Shown: positions 27,351 through 37,483 of the stretch, in pieces | Position numbering within the stretch: the stretch's first letter is position 1 | Layout of the letters: each line of letters starts with the position of its first letter | From: an uncultured Bacteroidales bacterium | GTDB taxonomy: Bacteria > Bacteroidota > Bacteroidia > Bacteroidales > Paludibacteraceae | Length of the DNA stretch: 64,000 nt | Reading direction: 5' to 3' | Assembly: GCA_946534715.1 (NCBI GenBank) | Contig: CAMNCW010000036.1 | Coordinates: 1 to 64,000, forward strand | Notes under the pieces: model-generated | Database searches by the model: none | What the model was told of the DNA's origin: nothing | The model's input: the letters and a program-made list of their open reading frames with translations, nothing else | Made by a program: the position numbers and the translations under genes

Positions 27351-28787
27351 TCATTGTAAACTAATAGCCGACAATAGACTGCGGGCTGCGATATTCAAAT
27401 AATTATTATACGTCACGAATGACAACATCTGGTTCAGTGTCATCCAGCAGTAGTTCTCATCGACTTCCAACGGAAACTCATCTCCCACTTCCACAATCAT
27501 ATTTAAATTCTGCTCCTTATAGAATCGTCCTCCTTCCTCACTCTGATAGCAAGTATACCAAATCTTCTCTTTCGGAGCATTAAGTACCTCATCTATATAG
27601 GGAATGGTATATTCATTTTCTCCTTTACGATAGTTGCCGGTAAGGCACTGCACTGTGGGAGCCAACTCTACCACGTCAAAATTTCCTGCTTCCAGTTTGG
27701 CTTGTACAAGGAAATGATAGATGCCGTTTATCTTCTTTACGATAAATGCCATGATGCCTTCTTGTGCCGAACGCACCATAGGCTGACACCATGTATGCAC
27801 TTCCCGATTTCCTATTTCGCACCGAACACCAATCACATCAAAGTACTTATTTTTCTCATGATGAATCGTATTTCCATCATAAATCCAGTTACGCGTTTGG
27901 GATAGTCCAATCGACTGCACCTCCATCTCGTATTTGAACTTCAGCGCAGTAATCCAATGAATGATCGTCTCTAACTCGTGATAATGATTTTGCTCGCTTA
28001 ATACCGAATAGATATAGGAATTCTTATGTGTCAGATTCGCCTGAGGATTGAGCGCATTCAGCAAATGCAGCGTCTGCTCCGAATAACTGCCATAACGGAT
28101 GCATGAGATAACGGTGCGCGTATCCATATTCACTACATTCGGATACCAAAGCAGTTCCTTTATCTGTTTCAAAGAAACCCACACAAAATTCGGCAACATC
28201 GGTACGTCCTCATGCTCATCAACCTCTACAATAATATTACGATTGCGTTTATGCAAGAACCGTGCTCCTTGCTCTGATTGTAACTGATCAACTAATACCT
28301 GAACCGGTTTTTCCCCATTGAAGTACTCTAAATAATTAGGTCTCGTGCCTCCGTGCACGCGCGTGTAGTTACTGCGTGTAGCTTGCAGCGTCGGAGAAAG
28401 TTGTACTACATTCAGGTTTCCCGGTTCAATCTTCGCTTGTGCCAAGAAATGCAGCACGCCATTGAACTTCTTCGTGATAAATCCCAAAAATCCAATCTCC
28501 GGCTGATTGATAATAGGTTGATCCCACTCCGGAGTATTACGATAGTTGGTGTGTATGCGAATACCCTCAATCGAAAAGAATTTACCGGAGGCGTGGCATA
28601 GCATATCGTTTGCCATGTGCCACCCTTCCAAATCCTTCAACGGAATAGGTTGCACGTTATTCACAACCGTTTCGTTCTGCTCTTGCAACCAGTTCAGTAC
28701 TTTTTCCGTACTGATAAACCGTCCGTCACTCAAAGCGGATACCAGAAAATCCAATTGGATGTCTTCTATTTTTCGTTGATCTCTCAT
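27351..28787 (-). CDS. NDP-hexose 2,3-dehydratase family protein (two tandem domains)
   Basis: W...N..SGKFFSIEGIRI, QPIINQPEIGFLGFITKKFNGVLHFLAQAKIEPGNLNVVQLSPTLQATRSNY, repeated as QPMVRSAQEGIMAFIVKKINGIYHFLVQAKLEAGNFDVVELAPTVQCLTGNY. Confidence 0.82.
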   Translation of the reverse strand: MRDQRKIEDIQLDFLVSALSDGRFISTEKVLNWLQEQNETVVNNVQPIPLKDLEGWHMANDMLCHASGKFFSIEGIRIHTNYRNTPEWDQPIINQPEIGFLGFITKKFNGVLHFLAQAKIEPGNLNVVQLSPTLQATRSNYTRVHGGTRPNYLEYFNGEKPVQVLVDQLQSEQGARFLHKRNRNIIVEVDEHEDVPMLPNFVWVSLKQIKELLWYPNVVNMDTRTVISCIRYGSYSEQTLHLLNALNPQANLTHKNSYIYSVLSEQNHYHELETIIHWITALKFKYEMEVQSIGLSQTRNWIYDGNTIHHEKNKYFDVIGVRCEIGNREVHTWCQPMVRSAQEGIMAFIVKKINGIYHFLVQAKLEAGNFDVVELAPTVQCLTGNYRKGENEYTIPYIDEVLNAPKEKIWYTCYQSEEGGRFYKEQNLNMIVEVGDEFPLEVDENYCWMTLNQMLSFVTYNNYLNIAARSLLSAISLQ

Positions 28788-29656
28788 AGGTCTTTTACAA
28801 AATCTCTGAGTCGTTTGTACTCTATCGGTTGGATAGCTGCCCGTATCTTCGTGTCATCAAAATACGTATCTCCACTCTCAATCAGCAGATCTTTCTCCGG
28901 CCAATCTACAGTCAATACCTGCACGCCATACTTATCAGATATAATCTGCGCAGCATCATGCAGGGACAAAGTCTCGCCTCCGATATTATATATCTGCTCC
29001 TTGTCTCGCTGATTAAATGCCGCATTCACAATCTGATAACATACATCTTCAATATGCGTAAAGGTGCGCTTTATCGTTCCTCCGCCATACAGCGATATGT
29101 TCTCTCCGGCTTTAGCTCTGCGAAGGAATGCTCCTACTGTACCAAACGAATAATCTCCCGACAACATATTTCCATACGGCACACAGATGCGACAGATCGT
29201 ATAAGGTATTTCGTACCGATTTGCATAGGCGTGCAGTAAGTGTTCGCAGGCTATCTTATTGGCTGCATAGATGGTCTTTGCGTCTTTCTCATCGTCCTCT
29301 TTCAGCGGTTTATCTACTCCCTTGTATACAAGTCTTGACGAAGGGAAGACAATATGTGGACGATACGGTGATTGACTAATCAAATCTAACAGATTCATCA
29401 ACCCCACTTCATTCACCATCGTGTATTGTTCATACTTTTCAAACGATGCATGTGTCCCTGTCAATCCTGCAAATACGAACAGGAAGTCCACGTCCAAGTC
29501 AATACTTTGCAAAGACTCTTTCTTCGTCAGATCTATCTGTTCTACATCGTAGCATGCCGGTTCGATATGATACACTGTTTGTATGTAATGCACCAAGTGC
29601 TTACCTATATAACCGTTATTTCCTATGATTGCACAACGTTTACTCATCTTTCTCAA
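28784..29656 (-). CDS. NAD-dependent epimerase/dehydratase
   Basis: CAIIGNNGYIGKHLVHYIQ Rossmann; Y..NK motif (YAANKIACE). Confidence 0.88.
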   Translation of the reverse strand: MRKMSKRCAIIGNNGYIGKHLVHYIQTVYHIEPACYDVEQIDLTKKESLQSIDLDVDFLFVFAGLTGTHASFEKYEQYTMVNEVGLMNLLDLISQSPYRPHIVFPSSRLVYKGVDKPLKEDDEKDAKTIYAANKIACEHLLHAYANRYEIPYTICRICVPYGNMLSGDYSFGTVGAFLRRAKAGENISLYGGGTIKRTFTHIEDVCYQIVNAAFNQRDKEQIYNIGGETLSLHDAAQIISDKYGVQVLTVDWPEKDLLIESGDTYFDDTKIRAAIQPIEYKRLRDFVKDL

Positions 29657-30590
29657 AATTGATACGTTCGCTTACTATATATGACGGACGACCTTTCGAT
29701 TGCTCGTAAATCTTTCCGATATAGACACCAACCAATCCCATCAAAGCGATCTGCATACCAAACACAAACCAGATAGAAACGAACAGCGTCAACCATCCGT
29801 CTACCGTAATACCGGTACATAGATAATGAATTGCCAATATCAAAGCAGCAAGTATTGACAAAGCAGAAATCCATACACCTACCTTCATCATCAGTCGCAA
29901 AGGTTTGTCTGAAAAAGCGATAATTGTCTCTACTGCCAAATTGATACGCTTGCGCAAGGTGTATGACGATGACAATCCATCCGTACGTTCTGCATGCGGA
30001 ATGGGTTCTACGTACTGACGGAATCCTACCCACTTATTCATCAGCGGATAATATCTCCTGTAGTCTCCCATCGTTTTCATTGCATCCACTACTTTGTGGT
30101 TGTACAGAATGAAATTAGCTATCGACTCATCCATCTCAACTTCCGTTAGGTATTTCATCACTTTGTTGAAGGCATGCGACCCCAAACGTTTTATAGCCCC
30201 GTCCTGTCGCTGTTGACGACTGGCCAATACGATGTCATAACCTTCTTGAGCCCGGTTGTACATTGTCTGAATGAAAGCCGGTGTGTCTTGCAAATCACAA
30301 TCCAGGGTCACGATCCACTCCCCTTGAGCCGCATCCAATCCTGCATTCAGCGCATACTGCTGACCAAAATTCTTACTAAGGAACACGCCCTTTACATGCG
30401 CGTCTTTTGCACATATCTCGCGGATGATCTGCCTACTATTATCCGGTCCATGGTCCTCCACAAGAATGATCTCGTACTCCTTCGATATCGGTTCCACAGC
30501 TTCTTCAATCTGCTTCACTAACTCATGTAAGGTCTTCTCAGCTCTATATACCGGAGAGATGACAGATATATGTATGTTTTTTTTCATCAT
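29640..30590 (-). CDS. GtrB/ArnC-like glycosyltransferase family 2 (polyprenyl-P sugar transferase)
   Basis: ISVISPVYRAEKTLHELVKQIEEAV; SKNFGQQYALNAGLDAAQGEWIVTLDCDLQDTP; two C-terminal TM. Confidence 0.88.
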   Translation of the reverse strand: MMKKNIHISVISPVYRAEKTLHELVKQIEEAVEPISKEYEIILVEDHGPDNSRQIIREICAKDAHVKGVFLSKNFGQQYALNAGLDAAQGEWIVTLDCDLQDTPAFIQTMYNRAQEGYDIVLASRQQRQDGAIKRLGSHAFNKVMKYLTEVEMDESIANFILYNHKVVDAMKTMGDYRRYYPLMNKWVGFRQYVEPIPHAERTDGLSSSYTLRKRINLAVETIIAFSDKPLRLMMKVGVWISALSILAALILAIHYLCTGITVDGWLTLFVSIWFVFGMQIALMGLVGVYIGKIYEQSKGRPSYIVSERINFEKDE

Positions 30591-30916
30591 TTAATCATTT
30601 TTCTTATTTCACATAACTCCTCTTTGACGCGGAGGAGGATCTCAAGGGCGGACTGTCGTTCGTCGGAGCGTCTGGTATTTGAGGCTAACTCTTTGCGAAT
30701 GGCTTCTATGCGCGTGATCTTCAGTTCGTCGCGGATATATTTGATACGTTTGATAAGTTCGTGATTCTCAGGCGTATAATACCGGTTTCCATGGCCGTCC
30801 TTACGCGGCACAAGATCATTGAACTGCTTCTCCCAATAACGCAGCGTGGTGGCAGGTACGCCTGTCATCTCCTCCGTCTCGCGTAGCGAGTAATATTGTT
30901 TCTCTATCTCTTTCAA
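30587..30916 (-). CDS. MerR family transcriptional regulator
   Basis: YYSLRETEEMTGVPATTLRYWEKQFNDLVPRKDGHGNRYYTPEN. Confidence 0.88.
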   Translation of the reverse strand: MKEIEKQYYSLRETEEMTGVPATTLRYWEKQFNDLVPRKDGHGNRYYTPENHELIKRIKYIRDELKITRIEAIRKELASNTRRSDERQSALEILLRVKEELCEIRKMIK

Positions 30917-30956
30917 GGGTCAGTTATTGGTGTTTCTCGGACCTGATGATTGTCTG

Positions 30957-32261
30957 TTATTTGCAGATTTTCAGCTTCTTACCATCGCGGATATTGTCGC
31001 TGGTCAATCCATTCCATTGTTTGAGTTGTTTGACGGTGCAATGGAATTTCTTAGCAATGCCGCCGAGTGTGTCGCCTTTTTTGATGGTATAATAGGTCAC
31101 TCCGTTCACACGATACGCGCCGGTGATGGATGTCACCTTCGCCAAATCAATCTCCGCGCGACGGTTATTGATCAAACTATCTGCCTTGTATGCCAGAATG
31201 TTGTTTTCCTGCTCAATGAACGCACCTACTTTCTCAGAGGGCAGGCAAAGCGCATATGGTGTTCCTCCGGGCAGAATATCCCGCGAATACTGCGGGTTCA
31301 GCCGACGCAGTTCATCCATCGGAATATCCAGATTCTTGCTTACCTGTTGCAAGTGTAGCCGTTGGGTCGTTAAAATAGTGTCCGTCAACATGGTCTTCTC
31401 AATCGGCGCCTTGCAAATACCGTGTTCTTCGCCATAGGTCATGGCGTAGTTGGCGGCAATGAAGATAGGCACGTAGTTGCGGGTCTCTTTTGGCAGATAC
31501 GGATAGATAGACCAGAAATCACGTTTTCCTCCTGCGCGGCGGATGGCTTTGTTGACGTTTCCGCTTCCGCAGTTATAGGCGGCGATGACCAGATTCCAAT
31601 CGAAATAGATATTGTACATGCTGGACAGGAAGCGGCAGGCAGCGTCGGTCGATTTGACAGGATCCATACGCTCGTCCACTAAGGAATTCACTTCCAAACC
31701 GAACAACTTACCCGTTCCCGGCATGAACTGCCAAAGTCCTGCAGCGCCCGCATGCGAACGCGCAATGGGGTTCAAAGCCGACTCGATGATAGGCAAGTAT
31801 TTGAGTTCGTAGGGCAGGTTATATCGTCCCAAAGCCTCTTCAAATATCGGGAAATAATACTCGCTCATGCGCATCATGCGCGCCACTTGTTTGGGGCTGC
31901 GTTTGACATACCTTAATATAAACGCGCGCACGCGTTCGTTGTACGGCAGTTCAATGACGCATGGCAATGCCTGCAAGCGCGCCTTATAAACCGAGTCGGG
32001 CAGACTCGCGGTGTCTAATGAAGCTACGCAACCTGTGGTGTCGAGCCATTGGAGACTCCAATCCAGCGTCCGGTATTCGATGTCCGTCAGATCCTGCTCT
32101 TTCCACTGTGCGTAGTAGGGTAGAATAGGGATGACGGTGTCTTCGGCGATTTCAATGCTGTCTTGGATGACGAGACTGTCAATACCCAGACTGTCTGCCT
32201 CTTGCGCGCATACACATACCGTGGCGCAGAGACCTAATAATATTCCAAAAATCTTTCTCAA
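30957..32261 (-). CDS. Lytic transglycosylase with LysM domain (MltD-like)
   Basis: LPYELKYLPIIESALNPIARSHAGAAGLWQFMPGTGKLFGL; C-terminal LysM YYTIKKGDTLGGIAKKF. Confidence 0.9.
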   Translation of the reverse strand: MRKIFGILLGLCATVCVCAQEADSLGIDSLVIQDSIEIAEDTVIPILPYYAQWKEQDLTDIEYRTLDWSLQWLDTTGCVASLDTASLPDSVYKARLQALPCVIELPYNERVRAFILRYVKRSPKQVARMMRMSEYYFPIFEEALGRYNLPYELKYLPIIESALNPIARSHAGAAGLWQFMPGTGKLFGLEVNSLVDERMDPVKSTDAACRFLSSMYNIYFDWNLVIAAYNCGSGNVNKAIRRAGGKRDFWSIYPYLPKETRNYVPIFIAANYAMTYGEEHGICKAPIEKTMLTDTILTTQRLHLQQVSKNLDIPMDELRRLNPQYSRDILPGGTPYALCLPSEKVGAFIEQENNILAYKADSLINNRRAEIDLAKVTSITGAYRVNGVTYYTIKKGDTLGGIAKKFHCTVKQLKQWNGLTSDNIRDGKKLKICK

Positions 32262-32902
32262 AACTGTATAGCTAATTTTAATTCAGCACTCTTTTGTTGC
32301 TGTAAATCATAATAAATCTGCGGTTCTATATTCAGCGTCAGGTCAGGTGAGATGTCATAGTCAAATAACTGCGCATCCACGTACGCATCTATCAGACTCA
32401 GCGCATACACAATGACGGTCGCTAAAATGGAATAGTCCCGGTATCGGCGATAGATGTTCTGTTGGTTTTTGAGGGTGTTCATCCATGTGCTCTCTCCGCC
32501 AACGCGGGCTAATGTGTATCCGTCCGGCAGCACCGCGATATACGTCTTGTCGGCATCTTCCGTCACCGTTCCGGCTTGTACATCTTTGTATAAGTCCAGA
32601 TAGGCGGTTTTGTAGCCAGAATAGCGGTTTTGCATCTGACTGATGGCATAGCCGCATCCCATGAAAGCGCCATAGACGATCGGCAGTTTCCAATAGGAGC
32701 GGTTGTAGATCTGTCCTGCTCCGGGGATGATCACACCGAGCCACACCGCTTTGCGGGCGTCTGGCAGTTTGGTCATGTCGATATAGTACTTATAATCCGC
32801 GTCGGAGGTGCTTGTTGTGTCCGGGGTGTAATAGACCTGTCCGCTCTGCGCAGATGCAGAACCGACCCAGAAAAGCAGTACTATAATCCACCATTTTCTC
32901 AA
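32258..32902 (-). CDS. DUF5683-like membrane protein
   Basis: ARKAVWLGVIIPGAGQIYNRSYWKLPIVYGAFMGCGYAISQMQNRY. Confidence 0.7.
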   Translation of the reverse strand: MRKWWIIVLLFWVGSASAQSGQVYYTPDTTSTSDADYKYYIDMTKLPDARKAVWLGVIIPGAGQIYNRSYWKLPIVYGAFMGCGYAISQMQNRYSGYKTAYLDLYKDVQAGTVTEDADKTYIAVLPDGYTLARVGGESTWMNTLKNQQNIYRRYRDYSILATVIVYALSLIDAYVDAQLFDYDISPDLTLNIEPQIYYDLQQQKSAELKLAIQF

Positions 32903-33732
32903 CCTAACTTGCTGATTATCTGTTGTAATTCTTCTTCGTTGGCAAACGCGATCACCACTTTGCCTTCCTGTATCTTCACTTTCAGTCCGGTACGCTGGCT
33001 AAGCTCGTTTTGCAATGCCTCGTATGGGTTTTCGCCTTTGTTTTTGGACTTTTTGCTCTCCACCTCTTTCTCTTCCTGCGCCAGCGCCTCTACTTTGCGG
33101 ACGGAAAGTCCCTCTTTCAGAATTCGCTGATAGAGTGCCAATTGCCGTTCCGCCGAAGGGGTCGCCAAAATAGCACGGGCATGACCCATATCAATCTTTT
33201 TCTCTTTGATACCTACCTGTATCTCTGCCGGCAGTTTGAGCAAACGCAGATAGTTGGCTACCGTTGCGCGTTTCTTGCCCACACGTTCCGACATACGCTC
33301 TTGCGTCAGGTTATAGTCGTCCATCAGTCGCTGATAAGCCAAGGCGATCTCGATAGCATCCAAGTCTTCACGCTGGATGTTCTCAATGAGGGCCCATTCC
33401 ATCACCTGCTCGTCTTTGGCGGTGCGGATATATGCAGGGATGCGATCCAGACCGGCTATCTTGCTGGCTCTGAAACGACGTTCACCGGCGATGATCATAT
33501 AGGTGCCGTCACTGTTGTCACGCAGCGTGATAGGGGAGATCACACCATGTTCGCGGATCGAGTCTGCCAACTCCTGCAACGCCTCTTCGTCGAACGTACG
33601 ACGCGGCTGATCCGGGTTCGCTACGATCTGATCCAAAGCAATCTCCGAAATCGAACTGCCGCCGTTGGTATCTACATGCGAGGTGTCGATCAAGGCATCC
33701 AACCCTCGTCCAAGTCCTGTCATCTTTTTCAT
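32899..33732 (-). CDS. parB: Chromosome partitioning protein ParB
   Basis: MTGLGRGLDALI; IVANPDQPRRTFDEEALQELADSI; ITLRDNSDGTYMIIAGERRFRASK. Confidence 0.95.
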   Translation of the reverse strand: MKKMTGLGRGLDALIDTSHVDTNGGSSISEIALDQIVANPDQPRRTFDEEALQELADSIREHGVISPITLRDNSDGTYMIIAGERRFRASKIAGLDRIPAYIRTAKDEQVMEWALIENIQREDLDAIEIALAYQRLMDDYNLTQERMSERVGKKRATVANYLRLLKLPAEIQVGIKEKKIDMGHARAILATPSAERQLALYQRILKEGLSVRKVEALAQEEKEVESKKSKNKGENPYEALQNELSQRTGLKVKIQEGKVVIAFANEEELQQIISKLG

Positions 33733-33737
33733 AATTG

Positions 33738-33751
33738 TCAATTATCAATTT
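33738..33751. repeat. Short heptad pair between parA stop and parB start
   Basis: TCAATTA TCAATTT. Confidence 0.55.
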
Positions 33752-34514
33752 ATTTATTTCTCGCAATCAGTTCCTTCGCCAATGATTTGTAGTTCTTGGC
33801 ACCCTTGGAAGAGGGGTCGTACTCGATCACGGACACGCCATGAGACGGAGCCTCGCTCAGACGCACGTTACGCGCAATCACCGTATTGAAGACCAGATCC
33901 CCGAAATGGCGTTTCACCTCTTCATAGACTTGGTTGCTGAGTCTCAGACGGTTGTCGAACATCGTCAGCAGGAAACCCTCAATCTTCAAATCGGGGTTCA
34001 GTTTGGATTTGATGATCTTGATCGTATTGAGCAATTTGGCAATGCCCTCCAACGCAAAGAACTCGCATTGCACCGGAATGATCACACTGTCGCTGGCGGT
34101 CAGGGCATTGACGGTGATCAGACCCAGAGACGGACTGCAGTCAATCAAGATATAGTCGTATTCGTCCTTCACCTGTGCTAAGATATTTTTGAGCAGCAAC
34201 TCGCGGCGCTCTAAATTCAGCATCTCTATTTCCGCGCCAACCAGGTCAATATGGCTTGGTAGTACGTCTAAATTCTCCGTTTCGGTATGAATAATTGCTT
34301 TATGCGGGTCAATAGCATTGATGAGGCATTCGTAGATAGTGTTGTCCAACTCACGCAACTCTATTCCCAAACCCGACGAAGTGTTCGCCTGCGGGTCTGC
34401 GTCAATCAGTAACACATGTTTGCCTTCTTTGGCTAACGATGCGGCTAAGTTGATTGAGGTGGTCGTCTTGCCAACGCCTCCTTTTTGATTCGCTATGGAA
34501 ATAACTTTACTCAT
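33750..34514 (-). CDS. parA: Chromosome partitioning ATPase ParA/Soj
   Basis: MSKVISIANQKGGVGKTTTSINLAASLA; DADPQANTSSGLG. Confidence 0.96.
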   Translation of the reverse strand: MSKVISIANQKGGVGKTTTSINLAASLAKEGKHVLLIDADPQANTSSGLGIELRELDNTIYECLINAIDPHKAIIHTETENLDVLPSHIDLVGAEIEMLNLERRELLLKNILAQVKDEYDYILIDCSPSLGLITVNALTASDSVIIPVQCEFFALEGIAKLLNTIKIIKSKLNPDLKIEGFLLTMFDNRLRLSNQVYEEVKRHFGDLVFNTVIARNVRLSEAPSHGVSVIEYDPSSKGAKNYKSLAKELIARNK

Positions 34515-35503
34515 ATATGTTGTATTATTGTTTCTGCTTCTATTTCTTTGCAGGCAAAATTAGCGTACCTGCAATGATTTGTTCCGTGGCATGTGCAGGG
34601 TCTGCAACGCAAGTCGTGCCGCTGGATGATGTCATTCGGGTTCTGTTTCCATCCGCCGAAACCGATGATAGGGTGAGTTGCACACCAAACGCTGATGGCT
34701 CGCAGTCCCACTAAACTGGATAAGTGCTGGTTTGCGCTGTCCATACAGATCATCACGTCCAAATCCCGCATCAGCTCCAGCTCCTCTTCTAATTTCAGTT
34801 TGCCGGCTACGCTCTCCGTTCTCGGAAAGACGCTGGCCCATTGGCGTAACATCTCGCACTCCACGGAGCCGGCTCCGAATAGAAAGACACGGGTATGCTT
34901 GTCCGCTGTGAGCATCGCGATGATGTCTTTCGTCACGCGGTAAGGTAGCATGTTCGATTTCGATTTGGCGAACGGCGCCAAGCCGATCCATCGTCCCTCT
35001 TTCTCGCCGAACATAGTGCGTACGTGTTTGGCGGCTTTCTTGTTCACCGGCAACGCTGTGAACGATTCGTCGGTCTCTAACCCCGCGCGGCGGAACGCAT
35101 CTTCGTAGCGCTCGAACTCAGTGGGCATTGAACGCCTCATACCGATACCGAAGAGGGTGATCAGATGTTTGCGAAAACGTCCGTAATGAACGCGTGTCAC
35201 TTTTTTGCCGCTCAGCCATAGTAAGGCATCCAATGCCCTCGTGCGGTTTATGTCTTGCAGGTCAATCACTGCATCCACTTCGCTGCGCAACTCTTTCCAT
35301 AAATCCCAAACGCCGTTCCAATCCAGCCTATTGTCCACTTCGTGAAAACGCACATTGGGCATCGGGGCGAACATGGCGCTCAGCTCTTTTTTGGCGGCGA
35401 TGACGAATTGATCATTCGGGTAGCGCTTGCTCAGTGATGCTACAACAGGAACCGTCATGGCTACATTTCCTAAAGTGGCAAAACGAATGATCAGATAAGT
35501 CAT
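34511..35503 (-). CDS. Glycosyltransferase family 9 (heptosyltransferase-like)
   Basis: YLIIRFATLGNVAMTVPVVASLSKRYP; WIGLAPFAKSKSNMLPYR; MICMDSANQHLSSLVGLRAISVW. Confidence 0.88.
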   Translation of the reverse strand: MTYLIIRFATLGNVAMTVPVVASLSKRYPNDQFVIAAKKELSAMFAPMPNVRFHEVDNRLDWNGVWDLWKELRSEVDAVIDLQDINRTRALDALLWLSGKKVTRVHYGRFRKHLITLFGIGMRRSMPTEFERYEDAFRRAGLETDESFTALPVNKKAAKHVRTMFGEKEGRWIGLAPFAKSKSNMLPYRVTKDIIAMLTADKHTRVFLFGAGSVECEMLRQWASVFPRTESVAGKLKLEEELELMRDLDVMICMDSANQHLSSLVGLRAISVWCATHPIIGFGGWKQNPNDIIQRHDLRCRPCTCHGTNHCRYANFACKEIEAETIIQHI

Positions 35504-35524
35504 GGTGATTGGCGATTGGACGAT

Positions 35525-36433
35525 TTACAATTGGATAGCATCAAACCAATCCTGGTCTGTGGCAAACTTTTGCTCCCCGTTGTTCCATTCGCTCCAGCAT
35601 GCGCCGAAGAAATAGGTTAGGGTATCACCGATGTTGTATGGCCGCACGGCATACAGAATACCGTCTTGGATATTCGTGGAGGCGCCGTTCGGAATGACTA
35701 CGGCGATGTAGTTCCTGCCTTGCGAGGTGGAGCCGTTATAGTCGTAGTTCATCTTGGCGGCGGTCTTGTCGCTCAGTGCATCTTCCGCGTAAGCGGCAAT
35801 ACCGCAGTGGTCGCAGGTATAGACATTTTCCACGCTGTCATGGATGCAGATACCTCCGCCGAGCCACAGGGTACCTTCGTATGCGTATTCGCCGCTCAAC
35901 ACTACGTCCGCGCGGTTCAGCATCTTACCTGCTTCGGCGGTGATGGTGATGCTCTCTTGCAGTACATGACCGTTGATCTCAAAACTGTCATACTCTAATT
36001 TGAACACGATCTTCTCCGGTGTCTGCTCCAAGATTTGCCAGCGGTCATAAGCGCCGCCTACATAGATTTTGTCGGACGGATCGTCATCTATCATCGCCAC
36101 TAATCCGCCGGCTCCGCAGGTGTGCCCCACTTTATAGCAATCCAACCCCTTGCCGTAATTGATGTGATAAGGCAGACCCAGCACATGTTCGCGGTAGTAG
36201 AAACTATCTACCACTAATTCCGGGCTTGCTTTGAGCCACAGATCCACACCGTTGCTGGGGTTTTCAGGACGAAGCGCAGGACCGTACATGCGGAATGCCG
36301 CATATTCGTTTTCCCACGCAAAGTCATCCTTTCGCTCCGGTACATAACGCCCGTACACTTTGGGCTGCACTGCCTCTTTGTGGCAGGCTGTCAGACAAAA
36401 CAGCACTCCTATAAATAATACTATCCTGCGCAT
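35525..36433 (-). CDS. DUF4861-family lipoprotein
   Basis: Lipobox LFCLTAC; YVPERKDDFAWENEYAAFRMYGPAL. Confidence 0.75.
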   Translation of the reverse strand: MRRIVLFIGVLFCLTACHKEAVQPKVYGRYVPERKDDFAWENEYAAFRMYGPALRPENPSNGVDLWLKASPELVVDSFYYREHVLGLPYHINYGKGLDCYKVGHTCGAGGLVAMIDDDPSDKIYVGGAYDRWQILEQTPEKIVFKLEYDSFEINGHVLQESITITAEAGKMLNRADVVLSGEYAYEGTLWLGGGICIHDSVENVYTCDHCGIAAYAEDALSDKTAAKMNYDYNGSTSQGRNYIAVVIPNGASTNIQDGILYAVRPYNIGDTLTYFFGACWSEWNNGEQKFATDQDWFDAIQL

Positions 36434-36437
36434 ACCG

Positions 36438-36472
36438 TCAATTATCAATTATCAATTGTCAATTATCAATTA
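36438..36472. repeat. Family A heptad array (TCAATTA)n; kduI stop lies in last unit
   Basis: TCAATTA TCAATTA TCAATTG TCAATTA TCAATTA. Confidence 0.9.
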
Positions 36473-37312
36473 CTTCAAGTCCGTGATCTTGCTGAAATCT
36501 TGGTCTCCGTAATCAAGGTTTTCGCCGCCCATGCCCCATATAAAGGTGTAGTTGTGCGTAGCGGCGGCACTGTGGATCGACCATTCGGGACTCAGCACGG
36601 CTTGGTTGCCTTTCATCCAGATATGACGGGTCTCTTCTACCTCGCCCATGAAGTGGCAAACAGCCTGCTCTTCGGGTACTTCGAAATAGAAATACGCTTC
36701 CATACGGCGGCTGTGTACGTGAGCCGGCATGGTGTTCCATACGCTTCCGGTGTTCAGTTCCGTCATACCCATTTGCAGTTGGCAGGTCGGTAACACTTGG
36801 TTCACAAGCATCTTGTTGATATCGCGTTCGTTGGACATCTCCAGACTGCCCATGTGAGCCACTACCGCATCGGCTTTCGTCACTTTCTTGTCCGGGTACG
36901 CGCAATGTGCGGTCGTGGAATTGAAATAGAAGAGTGCAGGCTTGTCTGCATCCATACTCTCAAACTTCACCTCTCTGTCGCCGCGACCGAGGTAAAGCGC
37001 CTCTTTGTAATCCAACTCATACACCTTGTCGCCGGCAATGACGCGACCTTTGCCGCCTACGTTGAAGATACCCATCTCACGGCGAGTCAGGAAAAATGGT
37101 GCCTTCAGCGGATCTATAGCCTCCAACAGCAATGTCTCGCCTACGGGCATGGCTCCGCCAACGATCATGCGGTCGTACATGGAATAAACCATGTTCACTT
37201 CGTTCTTTACAAACACGTTTTCAATCAGGAAATCCTTGCGGAGTCTTGTCGTGTCATAACTCTTCGCGTCAACAGGGTTGGACGCATACCGTACTTCATA
37301 ATTTGTTTTCAT
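36470..37312 (-). CDS. kduI: 5-dehydro-4-deoxy-D-glucuronate isomerase
   Basis: RYASNPVDAKSYDTTRLRKDFLIENVF; MPVGETLLLEAID; TMPAHVHSRRMEAYFYFEVPEEQAVCHFMGE. Confidence 0.94.
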   Translation of the reverse strand: MKTNYEVRYASNPVDAKSYDTTRLRKDFLIENVFVKNEVNMVYSMYDRMIVGGAMPVGETLLLEAIDPLKAPFFLTRREMGIFNVGGKGRVIAGDKVYELDYKEALYLGRGDREVKFESMDADKPALFYFNSTTAHCAYPDKKVTKADAVVAHMGSLEMSNERDINKMLVNQVLPTCQLQMGMTELNTGSVWNTMPAHVHSRRMEAYFYFEVPEEQAVCHFMGEVEETRHIWMKGNQAVLSPEWSIHSAAATHNYTFIWGMGGENLDYGDQDFSKITDLK

Positions 37313-37347
37313 ATATTTTTGCAATTATCTATTATCAAAAATTTGTG

Positions 37348-37379
37348 CAAAGGTACGAAAAAAAAATGACATATGCAAA
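37348..37379 (-). promoter_or_regulatory. Bacteroidetes-type promoter for kduI
   Basis: Minus strand TTTGCATATGTC, TTTG-N20-TACCTTTG. Confidence 0.8.
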
Positions 37380-37483
37380 TTTATTTTAAATTTGACATGT
37401 TAAACTGAAAATCAACAGATATTTTTGTATGAATCTGTGAGGTGTGTGGAAGATGCCCCGGGCGAATGTGGCGCGGGCGCGAA

